A stretch of DNA of 64,000 nt. Origin: Bordetella parapertussis (lineage in GTDB: Bacteria > Pseudomonadota > Gammaproteobacteria > Burkholderiales > SG8-41). The notes under the pieces were generated by a model. It ran no database searches and was not told where the DNA came from. It worked only from the letters and a program-made list of their open reading frames with translations. The position numbers were made by a program, and so were the translations under genes. Positions 19,190-28,812 of this stretch are shown here, in pieces. Location: positions 35,083 to 99,082 of the forward strand of contig CAMCYP010000009.1 of the NCBI GenBank assembly GCA_945885345.1, in the 5' to 3' direction. How positions within the stretch are numbered: position 1 is the first letter of the stretch; each line of letters starts with the position of its first letter.

Positions 19190-20563
19190 ATGCCTGCTCC
19201 CGGCAAGTTGAAGTCCTTCTTTTTTCCGGAAGGCCAATCGCTGGACTTTGCTCCGGCCTTGCTGCGCACTCAGCAGCAGTCGCCCGCTCCATTGCCTCGT
19301 GCATTGCTTTACCTACTGCTCACGCTATTTGCGATAACACTGATTTGGAGTGTGTTCGGGCAGTTGGATGTTGTCGCAGTGGCACAAGGGAAGCTCGTGC
19401 CGCAAAGTTTTCTCAAGATTGTGCAACCAGCCGAGGCTGGGATCGTGCGCGATATCCTCGTCTCTGAAGGGGAGTCCGTCAGAGAGGGGCAGTTGTTGAT
19501 GCGCATGGATGCGAGTCTTGCCGAAGCTGACATGCGAGCGGTCCGCAGGGAAGTCAACGTCAAGGCATTGCAACTCCAGCGCATTGATGCGGAACTGCGC
19601 GGACAGCCTATGAAACGCCTGCCAGATACAGATATTGCCTTGTTCAACGAGGTTGAAGCCCAGTTTCATGCCCGACGACGGGCGCATATGGATGCGCTGG
19701 ACACGGAACAAGCGCAGCTATTAAAGGCGCGCCATGACCTGAAAGTGGCGATGGAGGTGGAAGGCAAACTCAAGCAGACAGTCCCCATATATCGTGCGCA
19801 GGCGGAGGGGTGGGACAAATTGGCTAAAGACGGTTTCGCAGGGAAACTTTTGGCCATGGATAAGCAGCGCCAATATTTGGAGAGTTCACAGGATCTGAAG
19901 GCTCAGGGGCATGCAATCGCGGGACTCAAGGCATCCATTGACCAGGCGGGAAAACGCGTGGCCCAATTGCATTCCGGTTATCTGCAACAATTGCAGGCTG
20001 AGCGATCTGATATTGCATCACAGCATCATCATGCTCAGCAGGAATACGACAAGCTGCAACACCGCTCCGGTCTGCTCGAGCTTCGTGCGCCACAGGCCGG
20101 CATTGTCAAGGATCTGGCAACACATACCCCGGGTACTGTCGTTGCACCCGGTACGGTGGTCATGACGCTGGTGCCCCGAGACGAGCCAGTGCAGGCTGAG
20201 GTTTGGGTGGCTAATGCTGATGCGGGTTTTGTTACACCAAACCAGAAGGCTCGGATCAAAATTGATGCGTATCCGTTTCAGAAGTACGGAATGGTCGAGG
20301 GTTTGGTCAAGCAGGTCAGCGCGGATTCCAGCGAGGCCGGCCAGCAAAATGCATCAACGAAAAACCAGCCGATGACATCGCCACTGTATTACAGGGTGCT
20401 TGTCACTTTGGACAATGCACATCTCGAACGCGACGGTACACGCCACTTGCTGATGCCCGGCATGCAAGTCAATGCTGAAATCCATCTCGGCACCCGCAGC
20501 GTGATGGAGTATCTGCTGTCACCAATCCAGAAAGTGGTGCACGAGGCCGGGCGGGAGCGGTAA
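19190..20563 (+). CDS. Type I secretion membrane fusion protein, HlyD family
   Basis: Adaptor that links the inner-membrane ABC exporter to a TolC-like outer-membrane channel. Seen here: a short cytoplasmic N-terminus, one membrane segment (LLYLLLTLFAITLIWSVFG), a lipoyl-like half-motif (QPAEAGIVRDILVSEGESVREGQLLMRMD), a long helical hairpin of about 180 residues, the second lipoyl half (ELRAPQAGIVKDLATHT), and the HlyD C-terminal beta domain ending MEYLLSPI. Start uncertain: ATG at 19190 lies 10 bp after the RTX stop, while an in-frame TTG at 19151 would overlap it. No ABC exporter gene is adjacent; the only candidate in the window is at 49217-51298. Confidence 0.92.
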   Translation: MPAPGKLKSFFFPEGQSLDFAPALLRTQQQSPAPLPRALLYLLLTLFAITLIWSVFGQLDVVAVAQGKLVPQSFLKIVQPAEAGIVRDILVSEGESVREGQLLMRMDASLAEADMRAVRREVNVKALQLQRIDAELRGQPMKRLPDTDIALFNEVEAQFHARRRAHMDALDTEQAQLLKARHDLKVAMEVEGKLKQTVPIYRAQAEGWDKLAKDGFAGKLLAMDKQRQYLESSQDLKAQGHAIAGLKASIDQAGKRVAQLHSGYLQQLQAERSDIASQHHHAQQEYDKLQHRSGLLELRAPQAGIVKDLATHTPGTVVAPGTVVMTLVPRDEPVQAEVWVANADAGFVTPNQKARIKIDAYPFQKYGMVEGLVKQVSADSSEAGQQNASTKNQPMTSPLYYRVLVTLDNAHLERDGTRHLLMPGMQVNAEIHLGTRSVMEYLLSPIQKVVHEAGRER

Positions 20564-20584
20564 GACTAAGTCGCATCGCAAACA

Positions 20585-20613
20585 AAAACGGCGCAGAATC
20601 TCTGCGCCGTTTT
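20585..20613. terminator. Bidirectional terminator between hlyD-type gene and rne
   Basis: A perfect 13-bp stem (20585-20597 with 20601-20613, loop ATC). A-run on the left arm and T-run on the right arm make it a good intrinsic terminator in both directions, serving the two convergent genes. Confidence 0.88.
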
Positions 20614-20671
20614 CATTAAAATATAAATAAAAACAAATACTTAGTCGATATTCTCCAATAAGCCCGCAGTC

Positions 20672-23545
20672 TTAGCCGCGGGTCTCCACCTGCTGCAGCG
20701 GTTCGCTGGCAACGTTCTCTACCGGCGGACGCACGCGTTTGACACGCTTGGGCGCGCCATCGTCCGTGGCTGCTTGCGCGGCAGCCTGCTGGCGCTCGCG
20801 GCTGGTTTCGACCTGTTGCAGATCCGAAGACCAGTCGAGTTTCAGCGCTGGCATCGGCGCGGGGGCAGGGGCAGGTGCGGGCTTGGCGATGATGGGTTGC
20901 GGAGCCGGGGCAGCAGCCACGGGTTCGGCTACCGGAGCAACGGGCGCCTGGACAACGGGCTCAACTGCCGGGGGTGTGTAGGCCGTTTGCGCGTGCTCAA
21001 TTACAGGCGCGACCTCTGCCGCTGCGGCTTCAGCTTGCTGAGCAATAGCCCGCGCTGATTCCGGCATCGGCATATACGGCACAGAAGCAGCATCCCGCAT
21101 CGGTGCGTCGTTCTGCACGGACTCATGCACAATTTCAGCGACGGGTGCGGCCACTGCAACAGCTGCCATGACTTCCGGGGCTTGCTCGTATGGAGTATCG
21201 GCGCCGGGTATGGCATTGATTGTGTTCGGCTCCGGCACAAAGGGCGTGCGCGGATACCAGACACGATCGCCGCGTCCTTGCTGGCCCTGGCGTTCCTGCT
21301 GCGGCTGCTCGCCACGTTCGGCGCGATCGGCACCGCCGCGACGACCGCGACGACGACGACTGCCGCCGCGCTCTTCACCTGGTGCTGCGGCCGGCGCGCC
21401 ATCATTGACCGGTGCGCCGTTGACGGCGAGGGCAGCATCAAGTTGCGGCATGTCCTGCGGAGCTGCGGGTGGTTGTGCGGCTTGATCACGTTCCGGGCGA
21501 TCACGACGCTGCTGGTCGCGACCTTCGCCACGACCACCACGACGCTGTTGCTGACCTTCGCTGCGGGCTTCGCCACCGGCTCCGGCTTCGCGTTCCGGAC
21601 GCTCGCCGCGTTCGCCGCGACCACGGCCACCACGGCCACCACGGCCTGATGCGCCGCGACCAGATTCTCCGCGCTCATTTCGTCCCGATTCTCCACGTTC
21701 GCCGCGTTGCGGACGACCACCACGGCCACGGTCACCAGTGCCACCACGGTTGGCGGGGCGCTGGGCGTTGCCCGAGGCTTCAGTGCTTGCGCTGGCTTTG
21801 ATTTCGGTTGCCGGCTTGCGACGGAACCAGCCCATGATTTTGCCGATGATGGAATCTTCGTCAGCAGAGGGCAATGCAGTGGAAGCCGCTGCCGGCGCCG
21901 CGGCTGCCGGTTCGGCCGCACGCATTGGTGCGGGTTGCATCTGCATCGGCGTGATGCCTTTGACGGCAGCTTCCTGTTTCGGCACTGCGGCTTCGGCTTC
22001 GGCGCCGGTTTTTTCTTCTTCGCTGGGCAGTTTCACCATCTGGTAGCTGGGCGCCAGCGGTTCACTCTGGTTCAGGTCGTCATGGCGCATCCGCTCAAGG
22101 GTGTAGTTAGGCGTCTGCAGGTGAATATTCGGAATCAGCATCACGTTGACGCGATGGCGGGACTCCAGCAACTGCAGGTCAACACGTTTTTCGTTGAGCA
22201 GGAAAGTTGCGACGTCCACCGGTACCTGGGCATGCACTGCGGCGGTGTTGTCCTTCATCGCCTCTTCCTGAATGATGCGCAGGATGTGCAGGGCGGTAGA
22301 TTCGGTGCCGCGGATGTGGCCGGTGCCGTGGCAGCGCGGACAGGCGCTGTGGTTCGATTCGCCAAGCGAAGGACGCAGCCGCTGGCGCGACAGTTCCATC
22401 AGGCCGAAGCGGGAAATCTTGCCGATCTGCACGCGGGCACGATCGTATTTCAGCGCATCGCGCAGCCGGTTTTCGACTTCGCGCTGGTTGCGCTGTGATT
22501 CCATGTCGATGAAGTCGATGACGACCAGGCCGCCCAGGTCGCGCAGGCGCAGCTGGCGTGCGGCTTCGTCGGCGGCTTCGAGGTTGGTGCGGAAAGCGGT
22601 TTCTTCGATGTCGGCGCCGCGGGTGGAACGTGCGGAGTTGACGTCGACCGAGACCAGCGCTTCGGTATGGTCGATGACAATGGCGCCGCCGGAGGGCAGG
22701 TTGACCGAGCGCGAGAACGCGGATTCGATCTGGTGTTCGATCTGGAAGCGCGAGAACAGCGGTACGTCATCGTGATAGAGCTTGGCGCGATCGACGTAAT
22801 TCGGCATCACGTGGCTCATGAACTGTACAGCCTGTTCATGGATCGACTCGGTGTCGATCAGGATTTCGCCGATTTCTTCGTGGAAGTAGTCGCGGATGGC
22901 GCGGATGACCAGGCTGGATTCCTGGAAAATCAGGAATGCGCCGTCCTGCTGATGCGCGGCGCCTTCAATGGCGGTCCACAGCTGGAGCAGGTATTTCAAG
23001 TCCCAGTTCAGTTCTTCGGCGCTGCGGCCGATGCCGGCGGTACGCGCAATCACGCTCATACCGTTGGGCACATCGAGCTGGGCTACCGTTTCCTTGAGTT
23101 CAGCGCGGTCTTCGCCTTCGATGCGGCGCGACACGCCGCCGCCGCGGGGATTGTTCGGCATCAGCACCAGGTAACGGCCGGCGAGGCTGATGAAGGTGGT
23201 CAGCGCGGCGCCCTTGTTGCCGCGTTCGTCCTTGTCGACCTGGACGATGATTTCCTGGCGTTCCTTCAGGGCGTCCTGGATACGGGCGGTGCTGACGTTG
23301 ATGCCGGGCTTGAAGTAGGCGCGGGCGACTTCCTTGAAGGGCAGGAAGCCGTGGCGGTCATTACCGTAATCAACAAAGGCGGCTTCGAGGCTGGGCTCGA
23401 TGCGGGTGATGACACCCTTGTAGATATTGCTTTTGCGCTGCTCTTTACCGGCGGATTCGATGTCGAGATCGATCAGTTTCTGACCGTCGACGATGGCAAC
23501 GCGCAGCTCTTCAGCCTGCGTTGCATTGAACAACATGCGTTTCAT
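20672..23545 (-). CDS. rne: Ribonuclease E
   Basis: Essential endonuclease for mRNA decay and rRNA/tRNA maturation, core of the degradosome. The start [21 protein letters not shown] is canonical, an S1 domain follows at about 35-120, the DNase I-like catalytic part has [11 protein letters not shown] and VVIDFIDM with the magnesium-binding Asp residues, and the Zn-link is CPRCHGTG. The C-terminal half (from about 500) is low complexity: a long Arg/Gly-rich RNA-binding stretch, then Ala/Pro/Val-rich sequence. Length 957 is normal for betaproteobacteria. The gene is divergent from rluC across a 515-bp gap, probably including a long autoregulatory 5' leader. Confidence 0.97.
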   Translation of the reverse strand: MKRMLFNATQAEELRVAIVDGQKLIDLDIESAGKEQRKSNIYKGVITRIEPSLEAAFVDYGNDRHGFLPFKEVARAYFKPGINVSTARIQDALKERQEIIVQVDKDERGNKGAALTTFISLAGRYLVLMPNNPRGGGVSRRIEGEDRAELKETVAQLDVPNGMSVIARTAGIGRSAEELNWDLKYLLQLWTAIEGAAHQQDGAFLIFQESSLVIRAIRDYFHEEIGEILIDTESIHEQAVQFMSHVMPNYVDRAKLYHDDVPLFSRFQIEHQIESAFSRSVNLPSGGAIVIDHTEALVSVDVNSARSTRGADIEETAFRTNLEAADEAARQLRLRDLGGLVVIDFIDMESQRNQREVENRLRDALKYDRARVQIGKISRFGLMELSRQRLRPSLGESNHSACPRCHGTGHIRGTESTALHILRIIQEEAMKDNTAAVHAQVPVDVATFLLNEKRVDLQLLESRHRVNVMLIPNIHLQTPNYTLERMRHDDLNQSEPLAPSYQMVKLPSEEEKTGAEAEAAVPKQEAAVKGITPMQMQPAPMRAAEPAAAAPAAASTALPSADEDSIIGKIMGWFRRKPATEIKASASTEASGNAQRPANRGGTGDRGRGGRPQRGERGESGRNERGESGRGASGRGGRGGRGRGERGERPEREAGAGGEARSEGQQQRRGGRGEGRDQQRRDRPERDQAAQPPAAPQDMPQLDAALAVNGAPVNDGAPAAAPGEERGGSRRRRGRRGGADRAERGEQPQQERQGQQGRGDRVWYPRTPFVPEPNTINAIPGADTPYEQAPEVMAAVAVAAPVAEIVHESVQNDAPMRDAASVPYMPMPESARAIAQQAEAAAAEVAPVIEHAQTAYTPPAVEPVVQAPVAPVAEPVAAAPAPQPIIAKPAPAPAPAPMPALKLDWSSDLQQVETSRERQQAAAQAATDDGAPKRVKRVRPPVENVASEPLQQVETRG

Positions 23546-24060
23546 TTTCTTCTCCCGCGCTCAAGGATTTGCACGGGATGCACACTACGACAGCCGCCCG
23601 CAGGCGACGGACTCAAATTATTTCAGTCGATTGACAACTACATGAATCGATCGTGATCAGTGTCCTGGTTATGCAGTGTGTCTTGCAGGGACTTGCAAAA
23701 ATGCGGCGTAAAATGCAACACAAACGCAACGCAAATGAGTGCAAGTCCGGGAATTCAAACAGTGCCTTGAGCGCGCAAATCATCTACTATCGCTACTTCT
23801 GTCGGTGAGCGACTTTAACCCTGTGTTTTTTGCTAGCTTCTCAGCTAACTATTTAGCTAACTACTTCCATCGCAAACTTTATTGCAGTCACGGCAGTTGG
23901 CCGTGGCACATGCAACAGTCCTGTCGCCGCATTCGCGTCATCCAGGCATCCATTGCAGAGCGCACCTTTCGGAATTCCGCCGCGTCGGGCTCTTGCCCAT
24001 GATGCCGATTCTGGCATCCGCGTCGTCCGCCAAGGGAACGCTGTCAAGAAGTATAAGTAA
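23546..24060. other. rne-rluC divergent intergenic region
   Basis: This 515-bp gap has no convincing gene; the 87-residue frame within it has an unlikely composition. It must hold the promoters of rne (minus) and rluC (plus). In other proteobacteria the rne mRNA has a long structured leader through which RNase E controls its own level, and the size fits. It contains the exact direct repeat AGCTAACTA twice (23843-23851, 23855-23863), one turn of about 12 bp apart. I could not fix a promoter with confidence. Confidence 0.6.
23843..23863. repeat. Direct repeat AGCTAACTA x2
   Basis: Two identical 9-mers separated by TTT (12-bp period) in the AT-richer part of the rne-rluC gap. It may be a regulator site or part of the rne leader. 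No known regulator motif is recognised. Confidence 0.6.
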
Positions 24061-25023
24061 ATGAAAGAGTTAAGTAAAGATTTCACATTACGGCAACCGA
24101 TTGGCGAAGACGAGGCTGGGCAGCGCATCGACAACTACTTGATGCGTAGGCTGAAAGGCGTACCAAAAAGCCATGTCTACCGGATCCTGCGTAGCGGGGA
24201 GGTCCGGGTCAACAGTGGCCGGATCGGCCCGGATTACCGGCTCAAGGCCGGCGATCTGCTGCGCATCCCGCCGGTGCGTACGGCAGAGCCGGCCGCCGTC
24301 CGGCCCATGCCCAAAAACGCCTACACCCCCGTCATTCTGTTCGAGGACGAGGCGATGCTGGTCGTCGACAAGCCGTCGGGGCTGGCGGTGCATGGCGGCA
24401 GCGGGCTCAGTTTCGGGGTGATCGAGGCGCTGCGCCAGGGCCGCCCTGACAGCAAATTCCTGGAACTGGTGCACCGCATCGACCGCGATACCTCGGGTGT
24501 GCTGATGCTGGCCAAAAAACGCGCGGCCCTGGTTGAATTACACCGCCAGATGCAGGCCGGCGAGATCGAGAAGCATTATCGTGTGCTGGTCAAAGGCCTG
24601 TGGACCGAGCGTAAACGGGTCGTGGACCTGCCGCTGGAAAAGCATGTGCGTTCTTCGGGGGAGCGACGGGTCAATGTCGGCGCCGACGGCGATCACGCCA
24701 TCACCATTTTCCGGATGGAGCGGCGCGTCGGCCCATACAGCCTGCTGGATGCTGAACTGAAGACCGGGCGCACCCATCAGATTCGCGTGCATCTGTCGCA
24801 TCTGGGATTTCCGATATTGGGTGACGACAAGTACGGCGACTTCACGTTGAACAAGGCACTGCCGAAGCAGGGGCTGAAACGCATGTTCCTGCATTCCTCC
24901 CGTATCGTCGTCCGCCATCCATTGAGCCGCGAGAAGGTCACTTTTGAAGCGGCGCTGCCGGAAGAGTTGCGCAGCTTTATTGAAATCACCGGAAAAACAA
25001 AAAAACATGCCCCGGCAGTTTGA
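24061..25023 (+). CDS. rluC: 23S rRNA pseudouridine synthase RluC
   Basis: Converts uridines of 23S rRNA (955, 2504, 2580 in E. coli) to pseudouridine. An S4 RNA-binding domain occupies about residues 15-80 (RIDNYLMRRLKGVPKSHVYR...GEVRVN), and the catalytic motif with the nucleophilic Asp is HRIDRDTSGVLM near 140-151; KTGRTHQIRVH follows. Position next to rne in divergent orientation is the standard arrangement. The end overlaps the HAD gene by 17 bp, suggesting coupling. Confidence 0.95.
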   Translation: MKELSKDFTLRQPIGEDEAGQRIDNYLMRRLKGVPKSHVYRILRSGEVRVNSGRIGPDYRLKAGDLLRIPPVRTAEPAAVRPMPKNAYTPVILFEDEAMLVVDKPSGLAVHGGSGLSFGVIEALRQGRPDSKFLELVHRIDRDTSGVLMLAKKRAALVELHRQMQAGEIEKHYRVLVKGLWTERKRVVDLPLEKHVRSSGERRVNVGADGDHAITIFRMERRVGPYSLLDAELKTGRTHQIRVHLSHLGFPILGDDKYGDFTLNKALPKQGLKRMFLHSSRIVVRHPLSREKVTFEAALPEELRSFIEITGKTKKHAPAV

Positions 25024-25663
25024 GTTACTGGTATTCGACTGGGACGGCACGCTGATGGATTCCGCCGCAGCCATTTCCGAATCCCTGCAGGCGGCCTGTA
25101 CCGAAATGGGGTTGCCGGTACCCAGCAGGGAGCGGGCGCGTTATGTGATCGGGCTGGGTCTGACGGATGCGCTGGCTTATGTACTGCCGGAATTGCCGGA
25201 GGCGGATTACCCGAGGGTACTGGATCACTTTCGTGTGCATTTCCTGCGCCGCGATGCCGGAACCACCTTGTTTCCCGGCGCCGCAGAGATGATCCGTGAA
25301 TTGCGTGACCGCGGGTTCATGCTGGCAGTGGCCACCGGCAAGAGCCGGCGCGGGCTCGATCGCGCCCTGCAGGAAACCGGATTGCAGGGCTGTTTCGATA
25401 CCACGCGCTGCGCGGATGAGGGTTTTTCGAAACCACATCCGGGCATGCTCGAAGCAGTGATGGACAGGCTGGCCACGCCACCCGCAGCAACCGTCATGAT
25501 TGGTGACACCACGCATGACCTGGAAATGGCGAAAGCTGCCGGTGTGGCCGCAGTTGCCGTAACCTATGGGGCGCATGAGCGCGCAGCGCTGACCGCCTGC
25601 AAGCCGCTGGCGATGGTGGATGAATTGCAGGGCTTGCGCAGCTGGTTAATGGAACGGGCTTGA
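25007..25663 (+). CDS. HAD-IA family phosphatase (phosphoglycolate phosphatase-like)
   Basis: Cytoplasmic 218-residue hydrolase. HAD motif I is FDWDGTLMDS (nucleophile first Asp), motif II is VATGKSRRGLD, motif III the Lys in FSKPHPGML, and motif IV IGDTTHDLEMAKAAG. Family members act on small phosphometabolites such as phosphoglycolate, FMN or pyrophosphate; the sequence alone does not define the substrate. The start at 25007 is chosen because the family begins just before the motif I strand; a longer frame from 24944 has a meaningless N-terminus. It overlaps rluC by 17 bp. Confidence 0.92.
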   Translation: MPRQFELLVFDWDGTLMDSAAAISESLQAACTEMGLPVPSRERARYVIGLGLTDALAYVLPELPEADYPRVLDHFRVHFLRRDAGTTLFPGAAEMIRELRDRGFMLAVATGKSRRGLDRALQETGLQGCFDTTRCADEGFSKPHPGMLEAVMDRLATPPAATVMIGDTTHDLEMAKAAGVAAVAVTYGAHERAALTACKPLAMVDELQGLRSWLMERA

Positions 25664-25743
25664 GTGAACAGGCCTGGGCTAACGGCCAGCATGGCGATGG
25701 CAGCAGCATATTTTTTGTAACTAGTTGTTTTTAAAGGAATTAT

Positions 25744-26697
25744 ATGTCAGATCAGCAACCGGATGGTCCGCAATGGGAGCGTGGCGTATTGGAGAAGGTG
25801 GCGCTGGCCGCGATCCAGGAACAACGCCGCTCGCGGCAGTGGGGCATGTTTTTCAAGATGATGGTGTTGCTCTACCTGTTCGTGCTGCTGTTCATCGGCA
25901 TGGGCTGGTACAACAAAAGTGATGTGTCGCCGGGCAGCCATACCGCGCTGGTCGACCTCAGTGGCGTGATTGCGCCGGGCGGCCCTGCGAGTGCCGACAA
26001 AATCATTGCCGGCATGCAGGCAGCGTTCAAGGATAAAAACACCAAGGGTGTGATCCTGCGCATTAACAGTCCCGGCGGGAGTCCGGTACAGGCTGGTTAT
26101 ATTTACGATGAAATCAAGCGCCTGCGCGCCAAGTACCCGGAAATTCCGCTGTATGCCGTGGTCGAGGATATCTGTGCATCCGGCGGTTATTACATTGCCG
26201 CGGCTGCGGACAAAATCTATGTCGACAAGGCGAGCATCATCGGTTCCATCGGCGTGCTGATGGACGGTTTCGGTTTTACCGGCACCATGGAAAAACTCGG
26301 CGTTGAACGGCGCTTGCTGGCGGCCGGGAAAAACAAGGGTTTTCTTGATCCGTTTTCCCCGATCCAGGATGAGCAGCGGGCGCATGCTGAAACCATGCTT
26401 GATGACATTCACCAGCAATTCATCGCCGTGGTGCGCCAGGGGCGCGGCAAACGGCTGAAGGAAACGCCGGACATGTTTTCCGGCTTGATGTGGGTCGGCA
26501 AAAAGAGCATCGACCTTGGTCTGGCCGATGCGCTGGGCAGCCTGGAATATGTCGCCCGTGAAGTCGTCAAGGCCGAAGACATCGTCGATTACACGCAGCA
26601 GGAAAACATTGCCGAGCGTTTTGCGCGACGCTTTGGTGCGGCCAGTGCCGAAACTCTGCTCAAATTCAGCGGAATTGGCGGCTTTAATATCAGGTAA
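25744..26697 (+). CDS. sppA: Signal peptide peptidase SppA, short form
   Basis: Inner-membrane serine protease (family S49) that degrades cleaved signal peptides. One membrane segment near residues 40-58 (MMVLLYLFVLLFIGMGW) anchors it with the catalytic domain in the periplasm. The Ser-Lys dyad is visible: Ser146 in CASGGYY and Lys198 in AGKNKG, 52 residues apart as in the short bacterial forms. AAAGGA lies 5 bases before the ATG. The 80-bp gap before it is AT-rich and may contain its own promoter. Confidence 0.93.
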   Translation: MSDQQPDGPQWERGVLEKVALAAIQEQRRSRQWGMFFKMMVLLYLFVLLFIGMGWYNKSDVSPGSHTALVDLSGVIAPGGPASADKIIAGMQAAFKDKNTKGVILRINSPGGSPVQAGYIYDEIKRLRAKYPEIPLYAVVEDICASGGYYIAAAADKIYVDKASIIGSIGVLMDGFGFTGTMEKLGVERRLLAAGKNKGFLDPFSPIQDEQRAHAETMLDDIHQQFIAVVRQGRGKRLKETPDMFSGLMWVGKKSIDLGLADALGSLEYVAREVVKAEDIVDYTQQENIAERFARRFGAASAETLLKFSGIGGFNIR

Positions 26698-26699
26698 GT

Positions 26700-26717
26700 G
26701 CGCTCAGTTACGAGCGC
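26700..26717. terminator. Small hairpin between convergent sppA and the methyltransferase gene
   Basis: GCGCTC-AGTTAC-GAGCGC, a perfect 6-bp stem starting 2 bp after the sppA stop, followed by TCATTTA. Short stem and poor U-run, so a weak terminator at best. Confidence 0.45.
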
Positions 26718-26731
26718 TCATTTACGTACTA

Positions 26732-27475
26732 TCAGGTAGTGCGGCGGCTGCCCTTGGGGCAATAAAGCAGGAACACCGAGGGACGTTTGTCCAGCTCCGG
26801 GATGTTCCTGCGCCAGTCGGCGATGCTGCGGGTCTTGATCTGTTCGCCAGGCTGGGTGATGTCGGTGGCGATGCATAGCAAAGTCTGCGGTGAACATTCG
26901 GCAAGCACAGCCTGCAGCATGGCGTCATTACGGTAGGGCGTCTCGATGAAAATCTGCGTGGCATCGTCACGCCGCGAACGTTGCTCCAGATCGCGCACAT
27001 GCCAGGCCCTGCGTGTTTTTTCGATGGGCAGGTAACCGTTAAAGGCAAAATTCTGGCCGTTGAGGCCTGAAGCCATCAGCGCCAGCAGGATGGATGATGG
27101 TCCGATCAGCGGTACGACGCGGACGCCGGCCGCGTGCGCCGCGCGCACCAGCAGCGCGCCGGGATCCGCAACCGCCGGACAACCCGCCTCAGATACCAGT
27201 GCCACATCGATGCCGGCCTGCAGTGGCGCGAGCAGTGCAGGGATGGCTGCTGCCGGCGTGTCTTTGTTTAACTCATTGATGGTTGCCGTGTTTATCGGAC
27301 GCGGATACTCAACCAGCTTGAGGAAAGCGCGCGCGGTTTTCGGATTTTCAGCAATGAAATGCGTGAGGCGATGCGCAATCTCGCGTGAACCAGCAGGCAA
27401 TACGCGGTTGAGTGCGCTATCGCCCAGGCCGGTCGGCAGCAGATAAAGAATGCCGCTGGAAGTCTGTGCAGTCAT
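26732..27475 (-). CDS. SAM-dependent methyltransferase, RsmI/tetrapyrrole methylase family
   Basis: A 247-residue protein of the COG0313 group. Motifs: LYLLPTGLGD at the start (in place of the P-loop-like segment of RsmI), VALVSEAGCPAVADPG, then VVPLIGPSSILLALMASG, the SAM-binding core. True RsmI 2'-O-methylates C1402 of 16S rRNA and is about 285 residues; this shorter form, commonly located beside maf in betaproteobacteria, is a paralogue whose substrate is not established. It overlaps maf by four bases, both on the minus strand. Confidence 0.88.
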   Translation of the reverse strand: MTAQTSSGILYLLPTGLGDSALNRVLPAGSREIAHRLTHFIAENPKTARAFLKLVEYPRPINTATINELNKDTPAAAIPALLAPLQAGIDVALVSEAGCPAVADPGALLVRAAHAAGVRVVPLIGPSSILLALMASGLNGQNFAFNGYLPIEKTRRAWHVRDLEQRSRRDDATQIFIETPYRNDAMLQAVLAECSPQTLLCIATDITQPGEQIKTRSIADWRRNIPELDKRPSVFLLYCPKGSRRTT

Positions 27476-28059
27476 GGAATGTGGACACCTTCTTTTTGCA
27501 GCATGGTGACGAGGGCAATCAGCGGCAAACCGATCAGCGCCGTGGGGTCATCGCTTTCAAGCTGCTCGACCAGCGTGATGCCCAGTGCTTCGATCTTGGC
27601 ACTGCCGGCGCAATCATACGGTTGATCCTGTTGCAGATAACGCTCGATTTGTCCGGCATCCAGTTTGCGAAACCGCACAGTGGTCGGCACACTGGCCAGT
27701 TGCACGGCATTGCTTGCACTATTGAGCAGGCATAACGCGGTATGGAAAACCACGGTCTTTCCGCTCATGGCCTGTAATTGAAGCACTGCTGCGGCGTGGG
27801 TGCCGGGCTTGCCGATCAGCTGATCATCCAGCACTGCAACCTGGTCGGAACCGATGATCAGCGCGGCCGGCTCGCGTTCGGCAATCCTGCGCGCCTTGGC
27901 CTCTGCCAGCCGTAATGCAGTGGCGGCGGGGGACTCCGTCGGCAATGCGCGTTCGTCAATATCCGGAGCGGCCGTGCGGCAATCGAGGCCGAGGCGGGCA
28001 ATCAATGCCTTGCGGTAAGTCGACGAGGAAGCCAGCACGATCCGCGACGATGCGGTCAT
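27472..28059 (-). CDS. Maf family nucleotide pyrophosphatase (YceF type)
   Basis: House-cleaning enzyme that hydrolyses non-canonical nucleoside triphosphates; the YceF subgroup prefers 7-methyl-GTP. Motifs LASSSTYRKALIARL, DIDERAL and GSDQVAVLDDQLIGKP are present, and 195 residues is the usual size. The neighbouring yceD-rpmF-plsX operon on the other strand is the usual context of yceF. Divergent start region shared with yceD. Confidence 0.92.
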   Translation of the reverse strand: MTASSRIVLASSSTYRKALIARLGLDCRTAAPDIDERALPTESPAATALRLAEAKARRIAEREPAALIIGSDQVAVLDDQLIGKPGTHAAAVLQLQAMSGKTVVFHTALCLLNSASNAVQLASVPTTVRFRKLDAGQIERYLQQDQPYDCAGSAKIEALGITLVEQLESDDPTALIGLPLIALVTMLQKEGVHIP

Positions 28060-28198
28060 TCGGGCATCAACCGCTGAGCGTAAGTGACTGAATGGGCGGG
28101 CGTTACGGCGATTGCAAGCGCTATCGGGATGCGTGCGGGCCGATCCGGATGGATATCGCTAAGTGCTTGGCTGAACAGGGAAATTGGCATGACAGGTT

Positions 28199-28227
28199 TT
28201 GACAGCGAGGGCCGAAAATACTATCAT
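28199..28227 (+). promoter_or_regulatory. Strong sigma70 promoter at the yceD start
   Basis: A perfect -35 TTGACA (28199-28204), 17-bp spacer, -10 TATCAT (28222-28227; 5 of 6). Predicted transcript start is about 28233-28235, just before the ATG at 28237. Taken at face value, yceD mRNA would have almost no leader. Confidence 0.75.
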
Positions 28228-28236
28228 GCGCCGCTT

Positions 28237-28746
28237 ATGTCCGGGCCTGCCGCAGTTCATCGCATTGAGGATCCGTTTGCATTTGCACGTGCCGCCGGCC
28301 TGCACAGCGGACAGGCGGCGCTTGCAGCGATGCCGCGCTTGCAGGATCGACTCGCCGATGATGCCGGTACGGTGGCTTATGTGGTGCGCGGAAAACTGGA
28401 TCAGCGCCAGCGGCCGTTACTGGAACTGGAAATCACCGGTAATCCCAGTTTGCGCTGCGGCCGTTGTCTGGCACCGCTGGAATTTCCATTGCAGCTGCAA
28501 TCCAGCGTGTTGCTGATGGAGCCCGGCGCGGTGATGCAGGAAGACGATGACCCCGAGTCACCGGAGTGGATCGAAGCGGGGCCGGAACTGAATGTGCTGG
28601 AGCTGGTTGAAGACGAGATATTGCTGAGTCTGCCGTTGTCGGTCAGGCATGGCGAGGGAAAGTGCAGTGATGGTGACAAGCCAGGCCGGACCAGCGGACG
28701 GGATAACCCGTTTGCCAAGCTGGCCACACTGCTAAACCCGAAATGA
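28237..28746 (+). CDS. yceD: YceD (DUF177), rRNA accumulation protein
   Basis: 169-residue protein of the DUF177 family, linked to 23S rRNA accumulation and usually co-transcribed with rpmF. Family marks are the LRCGRCLAPLEFPL cysteine pair, ELVEDEILLSLPLSVRH and NPFAKLATL at the end. The start at 28237 gives the family length; an in-frame ATG at 28189 would place the strong promoter within the coding region, and the frame from 28084 is longer than any homologue. Only 66 bp separate it from rpmF. Confidence 0.88.
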   Translation: MSGPAAVHRIEDPFAFARAAGLHSGQAALAAMPRLQDRLADDAGTVAYVVRGKLDQRQRPLLELEITGNPSLRCGRCLAPLEFPLQLQSSVLLMEPGAVMQEDDDPESPEWIEAGPELNVLELVEDEILLSLPLSVRHGEGKCSDGDKPGRTSGRDNPFAKLATLLNPK

Positions 28747-28812
28747 ATGTGATGAAAAGCGGGAATAAATAGCAGTACGAAACGAACACAAGTTAATTTT
28801 TAGGAGAACACC

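Noticed and set aside
22667..23656. 329-residue plus-strand frame opposite rne
   Set aside because: It is a shadow of the RNase E gene in GC-rich DNA; composition (Asp/Gly/Val runs) has no protein logic, and rne is certain on the other strand.
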